A DNA stretch of 64,000 nt from Enterocloster bolteae (lineage in GTDB: Bacteria; Bacillota; Clostridia; Lachnospirales; Lachnospiraceae), in NCBI RefSeq assembly GCF_002234575.2, contig NZ_CP022464.2:558001-622000 (forward strand), written 5' to 3'. A program made the position numbers and the translations under genes. The first letter of the stretch is position 1. Every line of letters starts with the position of its first letter. The notes under the pieces were generated by a model that worked only from the letters and a program-made list of their open reading frames with translations, had not been told where the DNA came from and searched no databases. Of this stretch, positions 9,406 to 17,742 are shown piece by piece.

Positions 9406-9446
9406 AACGGCAGATGCGGGACTGGACCTGTATCTGCCGTTTTTTA
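9406..9446 (+). terminator. Terminator of proS
   Basis: AAACGGCAGATGC at 9406-9418 pairs with GTATCTGCCGTTT from about 9430, followed by a six-T run. It lies 14 bp after the proS stop. Confidence 0.9.
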
Positions 9447-9583
9447 TATACGAAGAATATATGGTTAATATGGTTATAATACGCGGTTAAAAATATTTCT
9501 GGAAAAGCACAGGAAAAACTGATAAAATAAGACCGTGGCAATGTCAATCATTAAACGGATATAGTATGAGGAAGCAGACAGAC

Positions 9584-10894
9584 ATGGAAATCAGAATCCC
9601 GGCTCCCGCAGAGGAGATTATTAATAAACTGAATGAACACGGATACGAGGCATACGTGGTAGGCGGATGCGTCAGGGATATGCTTTTGGGCAGGGAGCCG
9701 GGGGACTGGGATATTACCACCAGCGCTCTGCCGGAGCAGGTAAAGGAGGTATTCCGGCGCACTGTGGATACCGGCATACAGCACGGCACCGTGACTGTGA
9801 TGATGGGGAAGGAAGGGTATGAAGTAACTACTTACCGCATTGACGGAGAGTACTCTGACGGACGCCATCCCAACAGCGTGGAGTTCACTCCGGATTTGGT
9901 GGAGGATTTAAAACGCCGGGATTTTACCATCAATGCAATGGCTTATAACAGTCATACGGGATTTGTGGATAAATTCGGAGGTGTGGAGGATTTGGAGAAG
10001 GGCATCATCCGGTGCGTGGGGGAACCCATGGACCGCTTTACGGAGGATGCTCTCAGAATCCTCCGGGCTATCCGTTTTTCGGCCCAATTGGGATTCTCCA
10101 TAGAGGAGCGCACCTATGAGGCTATTAAGGTAATTGCGCCTAACATGGTCCATGTGAGTAAGGAACGGATTCAGGTGGAGCTGACCAAGCTTCTTCTGAG
10201 TTCCCATCCGGATTATATCTCGCTGGTGTATGAGACGGGTATCAGTCCCTTTGTGTCAGAGAAATTTCACGGGGCTTATGCCGCGGATTCAGGGGACTGG
10301 GCTGTGCCGTCTATTCCGGCCGGAGTTCCGGCTGTAAAGCATATGCGCTGGGCCGCCTTTTTGCGGGAGTGCAGCGCTTCCCAGGCAGCGGGCATACTTA
10401 AGGATTTAAAGCTGGACAACGATACCTCCTACAGGGTAAGAACCCTGGTGGAGTGGCAGGGCAAAAAGGTTGGAGCTGAGGATGGGGAGAAAGACTGCTT
10501 AAAGCATGGCAAGGAGGAAGGCATGAAGGAAATCGCAAAGCAGCCGGAGCCCTCCAGGGCATCCATCCGCCGTGCCATGAGCCAGATGGAGCCGGAACTG
10601 TTTGATGATTTGCTCACGCTTAAGATGTGTCTATCTGAGGATGCATCCGATGACAGGGAATCCCAGTGGCTGTGTCAGGTCAGGGACCTGACAGAGGAAA
10701 TCCGCAGTAACAGGGACTGCATCAGCCTGAAGACCCTGGCTGTCTCGGGACATGACATTATGGGAGCAGGGGTGAAGCCGGGCAGGGAAGTGGGCAATAC
10801 GCTGGCCAGGCTTTTAGATATGGTATTGGAGGAACCTCAGAGGAATACCAAGGAGTATTTGCTTGCCCATCTGGGGCAGAGTGCTGAAAAATAG
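9584..10894 (+). CDS. cca: CCA tRNA nucleotidyltransferase
   Basis: Adds or repairs the 3' CCA of tRNAs. The 436-residue protein carries the class II nucleotidyltransferase head YVVGGCVRDMLLG and GDWDITTSA (metal-binding DxD region), RRDFTINAMAYN, and the neck motif DALRILRAIRFSAQLGF with ERI in VSKERIQVEL. The C-terminal body is diverged, with an acidic insertion around residues 290-330. The frame opens at 9566, but ATG 9584 has GAGGAAG at a 9-base spacing and starts where homologues start. Ends 49 bp before a terminator. Confidence 0.93.
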   Translation: MEIRIPAPAEEIINKLNEHGYEAYVVGGCVRDMLLGREPGDWDITTSALPEQVKEVFRRTVDTGIQHGTVTVMMGKEGYEVTTYRIDGEYSDGRHPNSVEFTPDLVEDLKRRDFTINAMAYNSHTGFVDKFGGVEDLEKGIIRCVGEPMDRFTEDALRILRAIRFSAQLGFSIEERTYEAIKVIAPNMVHVSKERIQVELTKLLLSSHPDYISLVYETGISPFVSEKFHGAYAADSGDWAVPSIPAGVPAVKHMRWAAFLRECSASQAAGILKDLKLDNDTSYRVRTLVEWQGKKVGAEDGEKDCLKHGKEEGMKEIAKQPEPSRASIRRAMSQMEPELFDDLLTLKMCLSEDASDDRESQWLCQVRDLTEEIRSNRDCISLKTLAVSGHDIMGAGVKPGREVGNTLARLLDMVLEEPQRNTKEYLLAHLGQSAEK

Positions 10895-10942
10895 GCAGGA
10901 TAAGAAGTAATAGAACGGGAACCAAGTAAGAAATATAGAAAG

Positions 10943-10975
10943 TGAGGGATGCTGCGTGCAGCTCCCTCCTTTTTT
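10943..10975 (+). terminator. Terminator of cca
   Basis: GAGGGATGCTGC pairs with GCAGCTCCCTC, followed by a T-run at 10970-10975. It may also act against the minus-strand gene ending at 11005. Confidence 0.85.
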
Positions 10976-11004
10976 CATTGCGTATTTGACGTATCATGCC
11001 CCTT

Positions 11005-11829
11005 TTACGCTTGTCTCAAGGCGATTACCTTATCCATGAATTCCTTTGTCCTGTCATAGCTCACAGGATTTTTCCAATTATTTCCTTCCTTAAACCAGCT
11101 GCCGATAATGGCGCCGTCCGCTGCTGTCAGTAGTTCGTTTACATTGCTGCTGTTAAGGCCGCTGCCTATAAGTATGGGAAGCGAAGTGGATTTTTTGCAT
11201 TTAGATATGTTTTCCACAGATGGAGGGGTACCTGTATCAAAACCTGTGACAATGACCGCGTCACCGTCCTGGGATTCGATATCCATGGCCTGTTCCGCTA
11301 CGCTGCGGTCGTGGATAATGTAATGGCTCCCATGTTTGACATTCACATCACACAAGGCCAAAATCTGGTCAGCCTTCAGGCGGCTCCTCATACGGGATAC
11401 ATTGGCTCCCATGGCATTGATAAAACCGGATTGGGATACAAATGCATTACACCATTCGAATACACGTATCCAGCTTGCTCCGGCGGCTACCGCGCAGGCC
11501 ATGGCACAGTCGGCGCCGTTCATATGGCATTCAGCTCCCACCGGGATGGAGACTTTATTGCGGACTGCATGGATTCCCACTGCCAGGGCAGCGGCGGTTT
11601 CATATCCGATATCCTCGCTGCGGAGATAGGGGATATCCCACATATTCTCCACCTGGACTCCGTCCACGCCGGCCTGCTCCAGCATGGCAGCCTCCTCCAG
11701 CGCAATGGAAATTATCTTATCCATTCCCATGTTTACCGGGTCATATTTGGGGGAACCGGGAAGCGGTCTTAAATGTACCATGCCGATAATTGGTTTATCC
11801 ACCTTAAAAACATCTTTTAATTTACCCAT
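11005..11829 (-). CDS. BtpA/SgcQ family TIM-barrel protein
   Basis: The 274-residue protein begins with the family signature IIGMVHLRPLPGSPKY and continues as a barrel (GVDGVQVENMWD, PVGAECHMNGA, WIRVFEWCNAF, DAVIVTGFDTGTPPS, LPILIGSGLNSSNV, DGAIIGSWFKEGNNW). BtpA and SgcQ proteins have no firmly proven reaction; SgcQ-type members occur in sugar operons. The frame is open to 11898, but ATG 11829 has GAAAGG upstream and begins the homologous region. It is the last gene of a seven-gene minus-strand unit, 7 bp after the MarR gene, suggesting a catabolic step after the upstream PfkB kinase. Confidence 0.85.
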   Translation of the reverse strand: MGKLKDVFKVDKPIIGMVHLRPLPGSPKYDPVNMGMDKIISIALEEAAMLEQAGVDGVQVENMWDIPYLRSEDIGYETAAALAVGIHAVRNKVSIPVGAECHMNGADCAMACAVAAGASWIRVFEWCNAFVSQSGFINAMGANVSRMRSRLKADQILALCDVNVKHGSHYIIHDRSVAEQAMDIESQDGDAVIVTGFDTGTPPSVENISKCKKSTSLPILIGSGLNSSNVNELLTAADGAIIGSWFKEGNNWKNPVSYDRTKEFMDKVIALRQA

Positions 11830-11836
11830 AATTATA

Positions 11837-12346
11837 TTACCTTTCGTTGATACAGGAAATATCTGCCTTAAAATAATTGTAGCTTCTCTCCACATCAAGT
11901 CCGATGAGTTCGTTCATTCTCTTTTGTATTTTTATGTACAGCTGTAATTCCTCATCTGTGAAATGATATAGCTCTTTCGAGTTGTGCTCATAAGACATAC
12001 GGTCAAAATTTTCATGATGGTCGTAGATAATGAGACCTTCCTCCGTTAGATGAAGTTTATATTCCCTGTTGTTTTTCTGATTGCGGGTCTGCTTGACCCA
12101 GTTTTTCCCAACTAACTTTTTTACCATCTGGGAACAGGCGCTTTTTGTTTTTTTTAACAGTTTGGACGCCTCTGTCACGGTAATGCCGTCATTCTGGCCT
12201 ATACATTGAATCAGATGGGCCTCTGACTGGTACAGGACGGCATTTCCATAGTCATGGGGGAGACTGTCATACTCGTTCATTAGCTGATTTGTCAGTTTCA
12301 ATTCTGTCATCATATCACAATATATTAAATATCTCCTATTATCCAT
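11837..12346 (-). CDS. MarR family transcriptional regulator
   Basis: A 169-residue DNA-binding protein with a winged helix around residues 50-110: GITVTEASKLLKKTKSACSQMVKKL is the helix-turn-helix and NREYKLHLTEEG the wing. Helical ends suit dimerisation. AAGGGAGAG precedes ATG 12346. It lies inside the lyase/ABC/kinase unit, between the kinase and the BtpA gene, and is the natural candidate to bind the repeats at 16923-16954 that overlap the start of this operon. The ligand is unknown. Confidence 0.88.
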   Translation of the reverse strand: MDNRRYLIYCDMMTELKLTNQLMNEYDSLPHDYGNAVLYQSEAHLIQCIGQNDGITVTEASKLLKKTKSACSQMVKKLVGKNWVKQTRNQKNNREYKLHLTEEGLIIYDHHENFDRMSYEHNSKELYHFTDEELQLYIKIQKRMNELIGLDVERSYNYFKADISCINER

Positions 12347-12388
12347 GCTCTCTCTCCCTTTGGCTTGTAAAAATAATATATAGTTTTA

Positions 12389-13312
12389 TTATAATACATT
12401 TTCCTCAAAAGGAATAGAGATTTGCGCCCCCCTGTGCTGCACGCAGTATGCAGCGGCGCGGTTGGCATAGTCGATAGACTCCTGAAATGAATATCCCTGT
12501 GACAGCTTTGCTGCCATACTGCCAATGAATGTATCACCTGCCGCGGTGGTATCAACGGCATTGACCCGGAGACCCTTCACAGAAGTGGCTTTGCCTTTGT
12601 ATTCATAGATAACACCACGGCTGCCCAGGGAAATCACAGGCATTCTTATCCCCTTATCTTTGAGGACATGTATGGCCTGTACTGCATCTTCTTCTGTTTC
12701 CACCCTGATACCGGTCAGCATTTCTGTCTCTACTTCATTGGGTTTTAATATATCTATACGACCGGCAATTTCAGGCGTGAGCTTAGAGTAGTCTTTGGAG
12801 GACGGATCTACAATTAAAATGCAGTTATTCTGCCGGGCCATAAGGGAGATTTCATCCAGTAATTGGCTGCTGTGTTCCAGGGTAGTCATAACTATACTGC
12901 GGTCTGTAAACAGATGGGCGTAGGACTGTACATCCTGGGAGGTTACTCTGGCATTGACACCAAGGGAACAGACACATTTATTATGTCCCTCCATATCCAC
13001 CCATACGAAAGCCACACCTGTTTTGGAATCCGTATCAACCATAAGCTGGCTGGTATCTATATGGTCTTTTTGAAAACTGTGAATCAGCTGGTGGGCATAA
13101 TCGTCATCCGCAATTCTTCCAATCAGAGTCACGCTGCCCCCGGACCTGGCAGCGGCAACCGACTGGTTGCCGCCTTTTCCTCCCGGATTTACATTATAAT
13201 CCTCATAGGTATAGACAGTTTCGCCCATTGCCGGAATTTTATCGCAGCGTATGGAGATGTCCATAATAAGCGAGCCAAAGCAGATGATATTCTTTGAAGT
13301 TTTACGGTTCAT
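12389..13312 (-). CDS. PfkB family carbohydrate kinase, ribokinase-like
   Basis: The 307-residue protein has the ribokinase head FGSLIMDISIRCDKIPAMGET, the NPGGKGGNQSVAAAR sugar-binding motif and the C-terminal NAVDTTAAGDTFIGS, where the usual GAGD is AAGD, a change also seen in active ribokinases. GGGAGG precedes ATG 13312, and the gene follows the ABC ATPase by 13 bp. Close to ribokinase, but the operon imports amino-acid-like compounds, so the substrate may be a ribosyl or sugar part of a larger molecule. The exact sugar cannot be read from sequence. Confidence 0.88.
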   Translation of the reverse strand: MNRKTSKNIICFGSLIMDISIRCDKIPAMGETVYTYEDYNVNPGGKGGNQSVAAARSGGSVTLIGRIADDDYAHQLIHSFQKDHIDTSQLMVDTDSKTGVAFVWVDMEGHNKCVCSLGVNARVTSQDVQSYAHLFTDRSIVMTTLEHSSQLLDEISLMARQNNCILIVDPSSKDYSKLTPEIAGRIDILKPNEVETEMLTGIRVETEEDAVQAIHVLKDKGIRMPVISLGSRGVIYEYKGKATSVKGLRVNAVDTTAAGDTFIGSMAAKLSQGYSFQESIDYANRAAAYCVQHRGAQISIPFEENVL

Positions 13313-13325
13313 CTTGAATGCCTCC

Positions 13326-14057
13326 CTAATCCAAATAGCTTAAAAACTGTGTGATTCTGTCATTATGCAGGTTTACCAGCTCGTCATAACTTCCTTTTGC
13401 CAGGATTTCTCCTTTTTCCACGAATACGACTTCTTCGCTGACTTCTCTGGCAAAGGACATATTATGTGTCACGACAATGATGGTATAATCCTCCCGTGAC
13501 AGTTCCTTAATCAGGCTCAGAACGCCGGCTCCCAGTTCTGGGTCAAGAGCGCTTGTGGGTTCGTCAAACAAAAGGATTTCCGGCTTCATAGCTAAGGCCC
13601 TTGCAATGGCAATTCTCTGCTGCTGGCCTCCGGAAAGCTGGTGGGGATAACTGTCTTTTTTATCTTCCAGACCTACCCGTTTTAAAAGCTCAATGGCATC
13701 CCGGCAGGCCTCGGCCTTGCTTTTTTTCAACACAGTCACAGGTCCTTCCATGATGTTTTCAAGGGCGGTTTTGTGCGGAAAGAGATTGAAGCTCTGGAAA
13801 ACCATGCCTGTTTTCTTGGTAAAGGCGGCTTTCTGATGTTTGGGAAGTTTTTTGGAAAAATCCAACGCTTTTCCATCCAGGCTTATGGTTCCTGAATCCG
13901 GTGTTTCCAGAAGATTGATGCATCGAAGCAATGTGGATTTTCCTGAGCCGGAGGAACCTATGATAGCCATGGTCTTGTGCGATTCGATTTCCAGGCTGAT
14001 GTCCTTCAGTACATGATTTTCTCCAAAATATTTGTTTAAATGTTTAATCTGCAGCAT
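13326..14057 (-). CDS. Polar amino-acid ABC importer, ATP-binding subunit
   Basis: GlnQ-type ATPase, 243 residues. Walker A is GSSGSGKST near residue 35, followed by the Q-loop MVFQSFNLFPHKTALENI, signature LSGGQQQRIAIARAL and Walker B ILLFDEPTSALDPE, with the H-loop VVTHNM. These are diagnostic of the polar amino acid/cystine importer class. Preceded by a permease (11 bp) and followed by the PfkB kinase (13 bp), so one transcript is very likely. Confidence 0.94.
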   Translation of the reverse strand: MLQIKHLNKYFGENHVLKDISLEIESHKTMAIIGSSGSGKSTLLRCINLLETPDSGTISLDGKALDFSKKLPKHQKAAFTKKTGMVFQSFNLFPHKTALENIMEGPVTVLKKSKAEACRDAIELLKRVGLEDKKDSYPHQLSGGQQQRIAIARALAMKPEILLFDEPTSALDPELGAGVLSLIKELSREDYTIIVVTHNMSFAREVSEEVVFVEKGEILAKGSYDELVNLHNDRITQFLSYLD

Positions 14058-14068
14058 ATGGCACCTCC

Positions 14069-14773
14069 CTAGGCCTGCGTATCCGTAATTTCTTTGATTC
14101 TTTTCTTATCCGTAGGAGTCAGCATAAGTTTATTTTCTATCCGGTTCTGTACATAATTCAGGACCGTACAAAATATAAGATAAATAAATCCGACCTCGAT
14201 GTACATGAGAAGAGGTTCATAATTCCTGGCAGTTATCCTCTGGGTAGTCAGAAACATCTCCGGAATGGTTATGTTGGCTGCGAGAGATGTGTCCTTAACT
14301 AGGGCGATAAAGCTGTTAAAGAGAGGCGGCACAGATATCTTAAAAGCCTGGGGAAGTATGATTCTTAAAAGCTGCTGGGGATAGCTCATTCCCAGTGACA
14401 TGGCGGCTTCCCACTGTCCTTTGGGTATGGACAGGATGGCAGCTCTGATTATTTCTGAACTGTAGGCACCGATGCTTAAGGTAAAAACCAATATTCCTGA
14501 AGGCATTGGATTAATGACAACACCTACTTTGGGAAGACCGAAGAATACAAGGAACAACTGCACAAGCAGAGGGGTACCGCGTATAATCCAGACATATAAC
14601 TCACAGATTTTGTTTAAAACCGGCACCTTGGATATGCGGATGATGGCTACGAATACAGCTAACGTTGTTCCAAGGGCGAATGAAATCAATGTCAGAGGTA
14701 TCGTAAAAGAGATTCCCGCTTTTAAAATAGGCCAAAATGATGAGGTTAATATTTCGATTGAACGTGCATCCAT
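14069..14773 (-). CDS. Polar amino-acid ABC importer, permease subunit
   Basis: HisM/GlnP-type membrane permease of 234 residues with about five hydrophobic segments. The EAA-type loop AAILSIPKGQWEAAMSLGMSYPQQL and the motif WIIRGTPLLVQLFLVFFGLP identify the class. The frame starts with GTG at 14782, but ATG 14773 has AGGAGG at a 9-base spacing and is preferred. Sits between its binding protein and ATPase genes. Confidence 0.92.
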   Translation of the reverse strand: MDARSIEILTSSFWPILKAGISFTIPLTLISFALGTTLAVFVAIIRISKVPVLNKICELYVWIIRGTPLLVQLFLVFFGLPKVGVVINPMPSGILVFTLSIGAYSSEIIRAAILSIPKGQWEAAMSLGMSYPQQLLRIILPQAFKISVPPLFNSFIALVKDTSLAANITIPEMFLTTQRITARNYEPLLMYIEVGFIYLIFCTVLNYVQNRIENKLMLTPTDKKRIKEITDTQA

Positions 14774-14794
14774 TTCATTCACCCTCCTGATATG

Positions 14795-15718
14795 CTACTG
14801 CTGGATTTCTTCCAGGGTAAGTTCTTTTGAGAAGTCTTTACCTAAATATTTGTTGGAAAGTTCGGTAAGTGTCCCGTCTGCCTGAAGTTCCGCGATTGCT
14901 TTGTTGACGGCCTCCACAAGATCATCGTTTCCCTTGGGAATCGGTACAGCCACTGTGTCAGCCTGCTCCTGAACAGCGGCAATCTTGATTGGAGTATCGG
15001 GTTTCTGTGTCAGGAAGTCGTTAAATGCTATGGTGTTGTTGATGACACAGTCAGTCCTTCCTGCCAGTAATAATTCGATGTCCTTGCTGAAGGTATCGGA
15101 GGCAGTGATGTCCATGTTATACTTTTCTGCAATCAACGCATAGTTGCTGGATACGTTTAGTGAGGTCTTTTTCCCGTTGGCACTGTCCCAATCCGTGATG
15201 TCATTGTTGTCTGTTTTGGTAATGAGCGCAATGTAACTGTAGAGGTAAGGGTCGGAAAAATCATATTTTTCTTTCCTCTCGTCTGTTACACCTACCTGGT
15301 TCAGTACCAAATCAACCGTTCCTGTGTCCAATGAGGTGAGAAGGCCTTCCCAGGTGATTTCGGAGAATTCGGTTTTAACCCCCATTTTTTCGCCGATGGC
15401 CCTGGCTACCTCTACGTCATATCCGCACAGCTCATTGTTGTCGTCGTGATACGTAAACGGCTTATAGGTGCCTTCTGTACCTACCTTTAAGACACCGCTT
15501 TCAAGGATTTTTTCATACCGCGTTTTTTCAGCGGAAGCAGCGGCAGTCTCTTCTGACTTTGGTTCTTCTTTTGCCTCCTCCTTTTTGTCCCCACCCTTTG
15601 ACTCTGCGGCAGTGTCTGCTGCGGGTTGTGTCTGTGCGGGCTTCTGCCCTCCGCATGCTGCCAGGGAAGCGGTCATGGCAAATAACGCGGCTGTCAGGAT
15701 TAGATTTCTTTTTTTCAT
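14795..15718 (-). CDS. Amino-acid ABC importer, substrate-binding lipoprotein
   Basis: Extracellular solute-binding protein, 307 residues, family 3. The signal peptide ends in the lipobox SLAAC (Cys22), followed by an Ala/Glu/Lys-rich linker to about residue 65. Motifs are LKVGTEGTYKPFTYHD, CGYDVEVARAIGEKMGV, WEGLLTSLDTGTVDLVLNQVGVT and YDFSDPYLYS, closest in style to cystine/polar amino-acid binders. GGAGGACT precedes ATG 15718. The next gene upstream is a C-S lyase, so a sulfur-containing or S-conjugated amino acid is plausible, but that is inference. Confidence 0.92.
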   Translation of the reverse strand: MKKRNLILTAALFAMTASLAACGGQKPAQTQPAADTAAESKGGDKKEEAKEEPKSEETAAASAEKTRYEKILESGVLKVGTEGTYKPFTYHDDNNELCGYDVEVARAIGEKMGVKTEFSEITWEGLLTSLDTGTVDLVLNQVGVTDERKEKYDFSDPYLYSYIALITKTDNNDITDWDSANGKKTSLNVSSNYALIAEKYNMDITASDTFSKDIELLLAGRTDCVINNTIAFNDFLTQKPDTPIKIAAVQEQADTVAVPIPKGNDDLVEAVNKAIAELQADGTLTELSNKYLGKDFSKELTLEEIQQ

Positions 15719-15731
15719 GGATTAGTCCTCC

Positions 15732-16892
15732 TTAGTTAAATATATGGTTTATTTTGTTTAATAAAGTATCAATGGTGGAATGAGGTACTGCTGCATTCAG
15801 ACGTATGAACCCGGCTCCATTTTCCACGAACTGGTTCCCGCCTTCAATTATCAATCCGTTTTCAATGAAGCGGTTTTCGATCTCACTATGGTTTGAGCCC
15901 AGGCTATCAATGTTAATCCAGGCGAGATAGGTGGCCTCCGGAGTTTGGAAATCAATTACAGGAAGGTTGGCTTTAAAAAACGTCTCCATATGGCGGAAGG
16001 TTTCCGTCAGGTATTGATTCAGCTCATCCAGCCACGGCTCCCCTTCCTCGTAGGCTGCGGTGGCAGCTGCCACAGAAATGGGGTTAGGCAGGTAGTGATA
16101 AAGGCTGTTCCAACGTTCACGGATATCTGGGTCTGGTATAATGATGTTGGCCAGGTGGTTTCCTGCCAGGTTAAAGGTTTTGCTGGGGGCAGTGCATGTA
16201 ATGAGGCGTTTTGTATCCGGATACAGGCTGGCTATAGGGGTATGGCAGATGCCTGGGCGGAGTATGTCATTGTGTATCTCGTCGCAGATGATGAACAGGC
16301 CATGCTTTTGGCAGATGTCCACAATATGCCTCAGCTCATCCTGACTCCAGACACGCCCGGTAGGATTATGGGGACTGCATAGTATGAGAACTTTATTGTT
16401 TTCGTCCTCAGCTTTCTGTTCCAGGTCCTCAAAATCAATGGTAAACCGGCCATGGCTGTAACAGAGTCTGGAATATACGGGAATCATGCCTGTATTCCTG
16501 ATGGAATTAAAAAATGGTTTATAGGCCGGGGTATGTATGATGACGCCGTCTCCGGGCCTGGCAATCAGCGACAGGGCATGAGACAGAGCGGGCACCACGC
16601 CTGAATCCACCACGATTTCATCCGGTGTAATGCGCCAGCGGTGACGTTTTTCCATCCAGCGGCAAACCGCCTTATAATAGGATGCATCATAGATATCCGT
16701 ATAACCAAAGATGCCTTCTTCCACCCGTCTGTGCATGGCGGCTATGATTTCCGGTGCTGTCTTAAAGTCCATATCGGCAATCCAGAGAGGAATGCTGTTA
16801 TCAGGGGCTTTGGGGGCAAATTTTTTTAAACCATCGTATTTTTCGCTGTCTGTGTGCCATCTGTTGATGACTGTGTCAAAATCGTATAACAT
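15732..16892 (-). CDS. PLP-dependent C-S lyase, MalY/PatB family
   Basis: Fold-type I PLP enzyme of 386 residues. The N-terminal IPLWIADMDFKTAPEII and FGYTD, the SPHNPTGR loop, CDEIHNDI and the PLP lysine in TAPSKTFNLAG (Lys238) are the MalY/PatB pattern. Members cleave C-S bonds of cystathionine or cysteine S-conjugates, giving pyruvate, ammonia and a thiol; some act as aminotransferases. First gene of a minus-strand unit with an amino-acid importer, MarR regulator, PfkB kinase and BtpA protein. AGAGGACT precedes ATG 16892. RidA, which clears 2-aminoacrylate made by such enzymes, is divergently encoded next door. Confidence 0.92.
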   Translation of the reverse strand: MLYDFDTVINRWHTDSEKYDGLKKFAPKAPDNSIPLWIADMDFKTAPEIIAAMHRRVEEGIFGYTDIYDASYYKAVCRWMEKRHRWRITPDEIVVDSGVVPALSHALSLIARPGDGVIIHTPAYKPFFNSIRNTGMIPVYSRLCYSHGRFTIDFEDLEQKAEDENNKVLILCSPHNPTGRVWSQDELRHIVDICQKHGLFIICDEIHNDILRPGICHTPIASLYPDTKRLITCTAPSKTFNLAGNHLANIIIPDPDIRERWNSLYHYLPNPISVAAATAAYEEGEPWLDELNQYLTETFRHMETFFKANLPVIDFQTPEATYLAWINIDSLGSNHSEIENRFIENGLIIEGGNQFVENGAGFIRLNAAVPHSTIDTLLNKINHIFN

Positions 16893-16922
16893 AATAGTCC
16901 TCTTTTTAAATTAAGCATATTT

Positions 16923-16954
16923 ACTGTTAAGTAGATTAACTGTTAACTAGATTA
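16923..16954 (-). promoter_or_regulatory. Candidate operator: tandem 16-bp repeats
   Basis: ACTGTTAAGTAGATTA at 16923-16938 is directly followed by ACTGTTAACTAGATTA at 16939-16954, one mismatch. At the junction TTAACTGTTAA (16936-16946) is a perfect inverted repeat. The block sits just downstream of the -10 box of the lyase operon, where a repressor would block initiation. The MarR protein at 11837-12346 is the likely ligand. Confidence 0.65.
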
Positions 16955-16984
16955 ATTATAAACACATCATACAAAATAAATCAA
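16955..16984 (-). promoter_or_regulatory. Sigma-A promoter of the C-S lyase operon
   Basis: Read on the minus strand, -35 TTGATT (16979-16984) and -10 TATAAT (16955-16960) are separated by 18 bp. The start would lie within or next to the tandem repeats. Confidence 0.7.
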
Positions 16985-17142
16985 TACTTAAATTATTTTT
17001 CGTATATGATATACAAAACATAAGCTTGCAACTGTGCATTGTGCTGAAAACAGTGTACTGTTTCTTGAAGAAACTCCATCACAGGCTTGATTTGGGAAAA
17101 AACAGTATTGCAAAAAATACAAAGAAGAATTCCAGCCTTACC

Positions 17143-17171
17143 TTGCAACATTTCCAATAATCCGATATAAT
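17143..17171 (+). promoter_or_regulatory. Sigma-A promoter of ridA
   Basis: TTGCAA (17143-17148) and TATAAT (17166-17171) are separated by 17 bp, about 100 bp before the ridA start. A second TATAAT at 17213-17218 lacks a good -35 box. The rest of the 377-bp gap from 16893 to 17269 shows nothing else clear. Confidence 0.6.
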
Positions 17172-17269
17172 AACTTTGGGGTTCGCGCATGTCGCGTGAG
17201 AATGAAAATCAATATAATGGGGAATACATATTGTACGGGCATTTCCCCTAAGAACAAGGAGGATTTAAA

Positions 17270-17638
17270 ATGAACGTAATCAGCACAGAAAAGGCACCAG
17301 GCGCAATCGGACCATACTCCCAGGGATTTGAGGTTAATGGAGTTATCTACACATCTGGTCAGATACCGGTAAATCCGGCAGACGGCAGCGTTGCAGAGGA
17401 CATTGCAGGACAGGCTGAGCAGAGCTGCAAGAACGTTGGCGCCATCCTGGAAGCAGCAGGCAGCGGCTTTGACAAGGTATTTAAGACCACCTGCTTCCTG
17501 GCAGATATGGGCGATTTTGCAACATTTAACGAAGTATATGCTAAGTATTTCACATCCAAACCAGCCAGGAGCTGTGTGGCAGTTAAGACCCTTCCAAAGG
17601 GCGTTCTGTGTGAAATCGAGGCAATTGCTGTTAAATAA
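17270..17638 (+). CDS. ridA: RidA family 2-iminobutanoate/2-iminopropanoate deaminase
   Basis: Hydrolyses reactive enamine/imine intermediates such as 2-aminoacrylate released by PLP enzymes. The 122-residue length is typical. The start IGPYSQGFEVNG, the IYTSGQIPVNPADG strand, and the C-terminal PARSCVAVKTLPKGVLCEIEAIA with the catalytic Arg and Glu are all present. AAGGAGG precedes ATG 17270. Divergent from the C-S lyase operon, whose first enzyme is expected to make its substrate. Confidence 0.95.
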   Translation: MNVISTEKAPGAIGPYSQGFEVNGVIYTSGQIPVNPADGSVAEDIAGQAEQSCKNVGAILEAAGSGFDKVFKTTCFLADMGDFATFNEVYAKYFTSKPARSCVAVKTLPKGVLCEIEAIAVK

Positions 17639-17660
17639 GGATTGACCTGACATACGCATT

Positions 17661-17705
17661 AAAAGCCGCAAATCTCTGCATTTTGCCGGGAAGAGCGGCT
17701 TTTTT
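17661..17705 (+). terminator. Terminator of ridA
   Basis: AAAAGCCGC pairs with GCGGCTTTT across a 22-base loop, followed by Ts, 22 bp after the ridA stop. Confidence 0.75.
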
Positions 17706-17742
17706 GACCCCGTCGGCGCTCCGTAAGAGAAGGAAGAGTGGA

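Noticed and set aside
11311..11772. Plus-strand frame of 153 codons opposite the BtpA-like gene
   Set aside because: Antisense to a well-supported gene and without a start signal.
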